Shown here in pieces: positions 58,233-64,000 of a DNA stretch of 64,000 bases. The notes under the pieces were generated by a model. That model did not search any database. It saw only the letters and a program-made list of their open reading frames with translations, and was not told the DNA's origin. Source of the stretch: Actinospineispora eucalypti. GTDB taxonomy: Bacteria > Actinomycetota > Actinomycetes > Mycobacteriales > Pseudonocardiaceae. Every line of letters starts with the position of its first letter. Positions within the stretch are counted from its first letter, which is position 1. Both the position numbers and the translations under genes were made by a program. The stretch is from NCBI GenBank assembly GCA_014208095.1, contig JACHMT010000001.1:1116001-1180000 (forward strand), read 5' to 3'.

Positions 58233-59654
58233 GTGCGGGAGTTCAACCACTTCGTCGACGGCGAACACGTGGAGTCCAAGTCCGGGGAGCGGGCGGACAT
58301 CGTCGACCCGGTGACCGGCCAGCCGTACGCCACCGCGCCGGTGGGCGGGCCGGAGGACGTGGACCGCGCGCTGCGCGCGGCGCGGGCGGCCTTCGTCAAG
58401 CAGAGGGAGACCACCCCGGCGGAACGCCAGCTGGCCCTGCTGCGCATCGCCGACGCGGTGGAGGCGCGGGCCGAGGAGCTGGTCCGGGTGGAGTCGGCGG
58501 ACACCGGCAAGCCGCTGGCGCTCACCGCGGCCGAGGAGATGCCGATGGTGCTGGACGCGCTGCGCTTCTTCGCCGGTGCCGCCCGGGTGCTGGAGGGCCG
58601 CGCGGCCGGCGAGTACCTGGCCGGGCACACCTCGTTCGTGCGGCGCGAGCCGGTGGGGGTGTGTGCCCAGGTCACGCCGTGGAACTACCCGCTGCTCATG
58701 GCGATCTGGAAGATCGCGCCCGCGCTGGCTGCCGGGAACACCATCGTGCTCAAGCCGTCGGACACCACGCCGGCCTCCACCCTGCTGCTGGCCGAGATCT
58801 GCGCCGAGTTCCTGGCGCCGGGGGTGCTGAACGTGGTCTGCGGGGACCGGGACACCGGGCGCGCACTGGTCGCGCACGAGATCCCGGCCATGGTGTCCAT
58901 CACCGGGTCGGTGCGAGCCGGCGTGGAGGTGGCCGGCGCGGCGGCGGCCGACGTGAAGCGGGTGCACCTGGAGCTGGGCGGGAAGGCACCGGTGATCGTC
59001 TTCCCGGACGCCGACCTGGGCGCGGCGGCCGAGGCGATCGCCACCGCCGGCTACTTCAACGGCGGCCAGGACTGCACGGCGGCCACCCGGGTGCTGGTCG
59101 CCGGCGGGGCGCACGAGGAGTTCGCCGCCGCGCTGGGCGAGCAGGCCCGGGCCACCCGCACCGGCCCGCCGGACGACGAGGACGTGCTCTACGGGCCGCT
59201 GAACAACGCCAACCAGCTGGCCCGGGTGAGCGGGTTCGTGGACCGGCTGCCCGACCACGCCGACCTGCTGGCCGGCGGCGCCCGGGTCGGCGACCGGGGC
59301 TACTTCTACGCGCCGACGGTGGTCGGCGGCGTGCGCCAGGACGACGAGATCATCCAGAACGAGGTGTTCGGCCCGGTGATCACCGTGCAGCGGTTCGACG
59401 CCGAGGAACAGGCCCTGGAGGCGGCGAACGGCGTGCCGTACGGCCTGGCCTCCTCGGTGTGGACCCGCGACCACGCCCGGGCGATGCGCTGCGCGGCCAA
59501 GCTGGACTTCGGCTGCGTGTGGATCAACACCCACATCCCGCTGGTGGCCGAGATGCCGCACGGCGGGTTCAAGCACTCCGGCTACGGCAAGGACCTGTCC
59601 ATGTACGGCCTGGAGGACTACACCCGCGTCAAGCACGTGATGAGCGCCCACTGA
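58233..59654 (+). CDS. Aldehyde dehydrogenase (aminobutyraldehyde/betaine-aldehyde type)
   Basis: A 473-residue NAD(P)-dependent aldehyde dehydrogenase. [25 protein letters not shown] cofactor wording, catalytic Glu in LELGGKAP and catalytic Cys in GQDCTAATR are all in place. GTG at 58233 with GTAAGGA upstream is preferred over the GTG at 58197. Sequence and context (polyamine-type importer directly downstream) suggest oxidation of 4-aminobutyraldehyde from putrescine or a related aminoaldehyde. Its stop overlaps the next start (TGATG). Confidence 0.9.
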   Translation: MREFNHFVDGEHVESKSGERADIVDPVTGQPYATAPVGGPEDVDRALRAARAAFVKQRETTPAERQLALLRIADAVEARAEELVRVESADTGKPLALTAAEEMPMVLDALRFFAGAARVLEGRAAGEYLAGHTSFVRREPVGVCAQVTPWNYPLLMAIWKIAPALAAGNTIVLKPSDTTPASTLLLAEICAEFLAPGVLNVVCGDRDTGRALVAHEIPAMVSITGSVRAGVEVAGAAAADVKRVHLELGGKAPVIVFPDADLGAAAEAIATAGYFNGGQDCTAATRVLVAGGAHEEFAAALGEQARATRTGPPDDEDVLYGPLNNANQLARVSGFVDRLPDHADLLAGGARVGDRGYFYAPTVVGGVRQDDEIIQNEVFGPVITVQRFDAEEQALEAANGVPYGLASSVWTRDHARAMRCAAKLDFGCVWINTHIPLVAEMPHGGFKHSGYGKDLSMYGLEDYTRVKHVMSAH

Positions 59655-60724
59655 TGCCCAACCAGGCCACCCCGCTGCCGACCGAGGCGCCGCCCGCCAC
59701 AGGAGAGCCGGCGATCCGGCTGCGCGGGCTGCGCAAGGAGTTCGGCCCGGTGCGCGCGGTGGACGGGGTGGACCTGGACATCGGCGCCGGCGAGTTCTTC
59801 GCCATGCTCGGCCCTTCCGGCTCGGGCAAGACCACGGTGCTGCGCACGATCGCCGGCTTCGAGCTGCCCACCGCCGGCACGGTCGAGCTGGCCGGCGCGG
59901 ACGTCACCCACCTGCCGCCGTTCCGGCGGGACGTGAACACGGTGTTCCAGGACTACGCACTGTTCCCGCACATGACCGCGGGCCAGAACGTGGAGTACGG
60001 GCTGCGGGTGAAGCGGGTGCCCAAGGCGCGGCGCCGGGAGCGCGCGCTGGAGGCGCTGGACACCGTGCGCCTAGCCGGCTACGCGGGCCGCTCGCCGGCG
60101 CAGCTGTCCGGCGGGCAGCGGCAGCGGGTGGCGCTGGCCCGCGCGCTGGTCAACCGGCCGAAGGTGCTGCTGCTGGACGAGCCGCTCGGCGCGCTGGACC
60201 TGAAGCTGCGGCTGGACATGCAGACCGAGCTGAAGCAGATCCAGCGGGACGTGGGCATCACCTTCGTGTTCGTCACCCACGACCAGGACGAGGCGCTCAC
60301 CATGAGCGACCGGATCGCGGTGTTCAACGCCGGCCGGATCGAGCAGGTCGGCACGCCCCGCGAGGTCTACGAGCGGCCGCGCAGCGCGTTCGTCGCCGGC
60401 TTCGTCGGCACCTCCAACCTGCTGTCCGGGCGGGCGGCCGAGGCGGTGCTGGGCCGGCCCGGGGTGTTCAGCATCCGGCCGGAGAAGATCCGGCTGGACG
60501 GCGATCTGGGGCGAGAGGCGCCGGACGGGGAGATCGCCGCCACCGGCACCGTGGCCAACTCGGTGTATGCCGGCGCGACGGTGCGCTACGAGGTGGCGCT
60601 GGACGCCGGCGGACAGCTGGCCGTGCTGGTGCCCAACCACACCGACCAGGGTTTCCGGGCGGCCGGCCGGGTCCGGCTGACCTGGCGCAAGGAGCACGGC
60701 TTCCGGGTGCCGGAAGCGACCTAG
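59654..60724 (+). CDS. potA: ABC transporter ATPase, spermidine/putrescine (PotA) type
   Basis: A 356-residue ATPase with Walker A GPSGSGKTT, signature LSGGQRQRVALARA, Walker B VLLLDEPLGALDL, switch THDQDEA, and a C-terminal TOBE domain (SIRPEKIRL, VAGFVGTSNLLSG). This is the polyamine importer class. It serves the permeases and binding protein that follow. The polyamine role is inferred from family and from the adjacent aldehyde dehydrogenase; other amines are possible. Confidence 0.88.
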   Translation: MPNQATPLPTEAPPATGEPAIRLRGLRKEFGPVRAVDGVDLDIGAGEFFAMLGPSGSGKTTVLRTIAGFELPTAGTVELAGADVTHLPPFRRDVNTVFQDYALFPHMTAGQNVEYGLRVKRVPKARRRERALEALDTVRLAGYAGRSPAQLSGGQRQRVALARALVNRPKVLLLDEPLGALDLKLRLDMQTELKQIQRDVGITFVFVTHDQDEALTMSDRIAVFNAGRIEQVGTPREVYERPRSAFVAGFVGTSNLLSGRAAEAVLGRPGVFSIRPEKIRLDGDLGREAPDGEIAATGTVANSVYAGATVRYEVALDAGGQLAVLVPNHTDQGFRAAGRVRLTWRKEHGFRVPEAT

Positions 60725-60745
60725 CGCGGAGAAGGGAAACCAGCC

Positions 60746-61939
60746 ATGCGGAAAATCGTCGGCCTGATCGCGGCCGGGCTGTTGCTGGCCGCCTGCGGCA
60801 CCTCCGGCACACCTTCCGGCGGTGCCCCGGCCTCGGGCCAGGGCTTCACCCCCCCGTCGCTGCCCGCCTTGCAACAGCTGGGCCAGCCGGAGGGCGAGGT
60901 GAACATCCTGGCCTGGCCCGGCTATGCGGAGAACGGCTCCACCGACCCCAGCGTGAACTGGGTCGGCCCGTTCGAGCGGCAGACCGGGTGCAAGGCCAAC
61001 GTGAAGGTGTTCGGCACCTCGGACGAGGCGGTCAGCCTGATGAAGACCGGCCAGTACGACGTGGTGTCGGCGTCCGGGGACGCGTCGCTGCGGCTGGTCG
61101 CCGGCGGGGACGTGGAGCCGGTGAACACCGCGCTGGTGCCCAACTACGCGGACGTCTTCGACTTCCTGCGCAACCGCCCGTGGAACAGCGTGCACGGGGT
61201 GGCCTACGGCGTGCCCCACGGCTGGGGGGCCAACCTGCTCACCTGGCGCACCGACCGGGTCAACCCGGCGCCCACCTCGTGGTCGGTGATGTTCGACCCG
61301 AACTCGCCGTACAAGGGCAAGGTGTCGGCCTACGACTCGCCGATCTACATCGCCGACGCCGCCCTGTACCTGATGGTCCACCGGCCGGAACTGGGCATCA
61401 AGGACCCCTACGCGCTGGACGAGAAGCAGTTCCGGGCCTCGGTGGACCTGCTCAAGCAGCAGCGCCCGCTGGTCGGCGAGTACTGGTCGGACTACCTGAA
61501 GCAGAGCCAGGCGTTCAAGAACTCGGACGCGGTGCTCGGCACGTCCTGGCAGGTCACGGTGAACACGATGACCTCCGCCGGTGCCCCGGTGCAGGCCGCC
61601 GTGCCCTCCGAGGGGGCCACCGGCTGGTCGGACACGTGGATGGTGTCCGCCCGCTCGCCGCACAAGACCTGCGCCTACAAGTGGCTGGACTACATCATCA
61701 GCCCGGCGGCGAACGCGCAGGTCGCGGAGTACTTCGGCGAGTCGCCGTCGAACGCCAAGGCCTGTGGGGCGACCAAGGACCCCAACCACTGCGCGACCTT
61801 CCACGCCGGTGACGCCGAGTACGCCTCGAAGATCCACTACTGGACCACGCCGATCGCCCAGTGCCTGGACGGCCGCACCGACGTGAAGTGTGCCGACTAC
61901 GCCGAGTGGACCAGGGCGTGGACGGAGATCAAGGGGTGA
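60746..61939 (+). CDS. potD: ABC transporter substrate-binding lipoprotein (PotD type)
   Basis: A 397-residue binding protein with signal MRKIVGLIAAGLLL and lipobox LLAAC, so it is a lipoprotein. The mature part reads VNILAWPGYAENG near the start, then VKVFGTSDEAVSLMKTGQYD and VPYGVPHGWGANLL-like hinge wording typical of PotD/PotF. It captures the amine outside the membrane. The TGA overlaps the first permease start (GTGA). Confidence 0.87.
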   Translation: MRKIVGLIAAGLLLAACGTSGTPSGGAPASGQGFTPPSLPALQQLGQPEGEVNILAWPGYAENGSTDPSVNWVGPFERQTGCKANVKVFGTSDEAVSLMKTGQYDVVSASGDASLRLVAGGDVEPVNTALVPNYADVFDFLRNRPWNSVHGVAYGVPHGWGANLLTWRTDRVNPAPTSWSVMFDPNSPYKGKVSAYDSPIYIADAALYLMVHRPELGIKDPYALDEKQFRASVDLLKQQRPLVGEYWSDYLKQSQAFKNSDAVLGTSWQVTVNTMTSAGAPVQAAVPSEGATGWSDTWMVSARSPHKTCAYKWLDYIISPAANAQVAEYFGESPSNAKACGATKDPNHCATFHAGDAEYASKIHYWTTPIAQCLDGRTDVKCADYAEWTRAWTEIKG

Positions 61940-62799
61940 CGCTCGCGGCGAGCGCCTTCCTGTACCGGCGGCCCCGGCTGCGGCTCGGCCTGCTGTTGTC
62001 CGCGCCGCTGCTCTGGCTGGGGCTGGCCTACCTGGGGGCGCTCGCCGCGCTGTTCGTCACCGCGTTCTGGTCGACCGACGGGTTCACCGGGCAGGTGGTC
62101 CGGGAGTGGTCGCTGGGCAACTTCCACACCCTGTTCACCGACGCGGTCTACCGGGCCGTCACGCTGCGCACGATGGGCATCGCGGCCCTGGTCACGGTGG
62201 TCGACGCGGTGATCGCGTTCCCCATGGCCTACGCCATGGCCCGGGTGGTGCCGCCGAGGGCGCGGCCGTGGCTGGTGATCGCCGTGCTCACCCCGCTGTG
62301 GGCGTCCTACCTGGTCAAGGCCTACGCCTGGCGGGCCATGCTGTCCGGGGAGGGGGTCCTGCACTGGCTGCTCGCTCCCCTCGGGCTGGACACCCCGGGC
62401 TACGGGCTGCCCGCGGTGGTGATCACGCTGGCCTACCTGTGGCTGCCGTACATGATCCTACCCGTCTACGCCGGCCTGGACCGGCTGCCTTCGTCCCTGC
62501 TGGACGCGGCGGCCGACCTGGGCGCCCGGCCGGCGCGGGCGTTCCGGTCGGTGATCCTGCCGCTCACCCTGCCGGCGGTGGTGGCCGGGTCGATCTTCAC
62601 CTTCTCCCTGTCCCTGGGCGACTACATCACCGTGCAGATCGTCGGGGGCACCAGCCAGATGCTGGGCAACGTGGTGTTCAGCAACATCGGCGCGGCCAAC
62701 AACCTGCCGTTCGCGGCCACCGTGGCCCTGGTCCCGGTGGTGATCATGTTGGCCTATCTGGCCGCCGCGCGGCGCGTCGGCGCGCTGGAGCAGCTGTGA
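61936..62799 (+). CDS. potB: ABC transporter permease (PotB type)
   Basis: A 287-residue permease with six predicted spans, first span LLLSAPLLWLGLAYLGALAA and coupling loop LLDAAADLGARPARAFRSVILP. GTG start overlaps the binding-protein stop. It forms the channel with the next gene product. Confidence 0.88.
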   Translation: MTLAASAFLYRRPRLRLGLLLSAPLLWLGLAYLGALAALFVTAFWSTDGFTGQVVREWSLGNFHTLFTDAVYRAVTLRTMGIAALVTVVDAVIAFPMAYAMARVVPPRARPWLVIAVLTPLWASYLVKAYAWRAMLSGEGVLHWLLAPLGLDTPGYGLPAVVITLAYLWLPYMILPVYAGLDRLPSSLLDAAADLGARPARAFRSVILPLTLPAVVAGSIFTFSLSLGDYITVQIVGGTSQMLGNVVFSNIGAANNLPFAATVALVPVVIMLAYLAAARRVGALEQL

Positions 62800-63593
62800 G
62801 CCGGCCGGCGCGGTGGTTGCTGCTCGCGGCGCTGGCCGGCGGGCTGGCGGTGATCTACTTCCCGCTGTTGCTGGTGCTGCTGAACTCGTTCAACGCCGAC
62901 ACCACGTTCGGCTGGCCGCCTTCCGGGCTGACCCTGGACTGGTGGGCGCGCGCCGCGGGCAACGCCGGGGTGCGGGCCGCGCTGTGGACCAGCGTGCGGG
63001 CCGGCCTGGCGGCCACCGCGATCGCGCTGGTCCTGGGCACCATGGCGGCGTTCGCGCTGGCCCGGTACCGGTTCTTCGGCCGGGACGCGGTGTCCCTGCT
63101 GCTGGTGCTGCCCATTGCCCTGCCCGGCATCGTCACCGGCATCGCGCTGAACAACGCCTTCCGCACGGTGTTGGGGGTGGGCCTGGGCCTGTTCACGGCG
63201 ATCGTCGCGCACGCCACGTTCTGCATCGTGGTGGTGTTCAACAACGTGCTGGCCCGGTTGCGCCGGCTGGGCACCGACCTGCGCGAGGCGTCGGAGGACC
63301 TGGGGGCTTCCGGGTGGACGACGTTCCGGCTGGTCACCTTCCCCATGCTCCGCTCGGCGCTGCTGGCCGGCGGCCTACTGGCCTTCGCCCTGTCCTTCGA
63401 CGAAATCATCGTGACCACGTTCACCCTCGGCCCGGGCCTGGAGACCCTCCCCATCTGGATCCTGAACAACCTGTTCCGCCCCAACCAGGCCCCCATAGTG
63501 AACGTGGTCGCCGCGGTCCTGATCGTGATCTCCACGCTCCCCGTCTACCTGGCCCACCGCCTCTCCTCCGATTCAGTCACTTCAGCACGCTGA
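62796..63593 (+). CDS. potC: ABC transporter permease (PotC type)
   Basis: A 265-residue permease. Spans begin with LAVIYFPLLLVLLNSFN, and the coupling loop is LREASEDLGASGWTTFRLVTFP. GTG start overlaps the previous stop (GTGA). The last residues (SDSVTSAR) come from a 22-bp repeat unit, as in the PucR at 24110 (DSVTSAG), so the array has supplied the end of the protein. Confidence 0.88.
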   Translation: MSRPARWLLLAALAGGLAVIYFPLLLVLLNSFNADTTFGWPPSGLTLDWWARAAGNAGVRAALWTSVRAGLAATAIALVLGTMAAFALARYRFFGRDAVSLLLVLPIALPGIVTGIALNNAFRTVLGVGLGLFTAIVAHATFCIVVVFNNVLARLRRLGTDLREASEDLGASGWTTFRLVTFPMLRSALLAGGLLAFALSFDEIIVTTFTLGPGLETLPIWILNNLFRPNQAPIVNVVAAVLIVISTLPVYLAHRLSSDSVTSAR

Positions 63594-63652
63594 TTCAGTC
63601 ACTTCAGCAGGGTGATTCAGTCACTTCAGCAGGGTGATTCAGTCGGTTCTGG
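63570..63652. repeat. 22-bp repeat array, family I, locus 4
   Basis: Full direct units at 63570-63591, 63592-63613 and 63614-63635 read GATTCAGTCAC then TTCAGCA plus four bases; a half unit follows (GATTCAGTCGG then TTCTGG). The stop codons of both convergent genes (63591-63593 and 63639-63641) fall inside the array. Confidence 0.9.
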
Positions 63653-64000
63653 TGATGCCGTCCCAGAGGACGCCGACCACGCGGTCGGTGCGGGCCTCGT
63701 CCTTGGCGTAGGCCTGCATGGCCTGCGCGCCGACCATGAGCACCTTCAGGTCCCGGGGGCCGATGTCGGAACGCACCGCGCCGGCCCGCTGCGCGCCGTC
63801 CAGCAGCTTCGCCAGCACCGACATGAACGCCTCCTCGGCGTCCGGGTCGGCCGTGGCCACGTCGAAGCCCACCCCGGCCATGGCCTCCACCAGGCCCTGG
63901 TCGGTGGCCGACGCCTCGACCATCACGGCGAGGAAGCCGCGCAGCGCCTCGCCGGGCTCCCGCGTGGCGGTCAGCTCGTCGGCGTGATCGGTGAGCTGCC
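63639..64000 (-). CDS. C-terminal part of a TetR-family regulator (partial)
   Basis: The frame is open from the window end to the TGA at 63639-63641, about 119 residues, and its start lies outside. QLTDHADELTATREPGEAL, RGFLAVMVEASATDQGLVEAM and GAVRSDIGPRDLKVLMVGAQ match the C-terminal ligand domain of a common actinobacterial TetR group (SbtR-like). The HTH is not in the window. The last residues (GITRTD) run into the 22-bp repeat. Confidence 0.8.
   Translation of the reverse strand, partial: QLTDHADELTATREPGEALRGFLAVMVEASATDQGLVEAMAGVGFDVATADPDAEEAFMSVLAKLLDGAQRAGAVRSDIGPRDLKVLMVGAQAMQAYAKDEARTDRVVGVLWDGITRTD

Overview
The window is GC-rich, densely coded actinobacterial DNA. An F420-type (LLM-class) oxidoreductase, a mycofactocin-coupled SDR, GTG/TTG starts, leaderless TAnnnT promoters, Tat and lipobox exports and many catabolic operons together suggest a soil actinomycete, probably of the Pseudonocardiales. 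The order is an inference from gene content; there is no rRNA or tRNA to anchor it. I saw no phage, transposase or CRISPR.

Layout: (1) 1-6.8 kb: end of a permease, a six-span membrane protein, an alpha/beta hydrolase, an LLM oxidoreductase, an MBL hydrolase, a LysR/SDR divergent pair and a cytochrome P450. (2) 6.8-14.1 kb: a secreted B-lectin, then a glucosylglycerate-hydrolase-like enzyme with a complete sugar ABC importer and a divergent ROK regulator. (3) 14.1-14.9 kb: a non-coding region with repeats. (4) 14.9-25.3 kb: CaiB/enoyl-CoA hydratase pair, membrane esterase plus FGGY kinase, hydantoinase/carboxylase HyuA-HyuB with a divergent PucR regulator. (5) 25.3-32.3 kb: a toxin-antitoxin-like pair, an MHS transporter, a SIS protein, and a four-gene operon (DUF1214, sulfotransferase, SDR, SRPBCC) behind a strong KstR-like palindrome. 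(6) 32.3-40.1 kb: an aromatic/alicyclic catabolic operon ending in the hydroxyquinol pathway (flavin monooxygenase, intradiol dioxygenase, maleylacetate reductase), with a divergent LysR. (7) 40.2-45.8 kb: FAD/Fe-S 2-hydroxyacid dehydrogenase, glyoxylate-type aminotransferase and a MatC-type carrier. (8) 46-52.6 kb: acyl-CoA dehydrogenase, thiolase and TetR; a GDT1-like protein; an MHS transporter with an amidohydrolase. (9) 52.7-56.2 kb: a urease-like operon (fused gamma-beta, alpha) with no accessory genes, divergent from a PucR-type regulator. (10) 56.3-64 kb: a GlsB-type membrane protein, a Cache protein with a GntR/FCD regulator, an aldehyde dehydrogenase with a PotABCD-like polyamine importer, and the end of a TetR.

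Most units pair a divergent regulator with a short catabolic operon whose genes overlap by 1-4 bases (ATGA, GTGA, TGATG), so translational coupling is the rule.

The most unusual non-coding signal is a set of 22-bp repeat arrays at the 3' ends of genes, mostly between convergent genes. One family is present at four loci, often supplies the stop codons of the flanking genes and can form a very large hairpin. A different 22-bp family occupies another convergent junction, and a third sits inside a coding linker. The most unusual protein system is the accessory-less urease homologue, which keeps its metal ligands but has a changed active-site flap.
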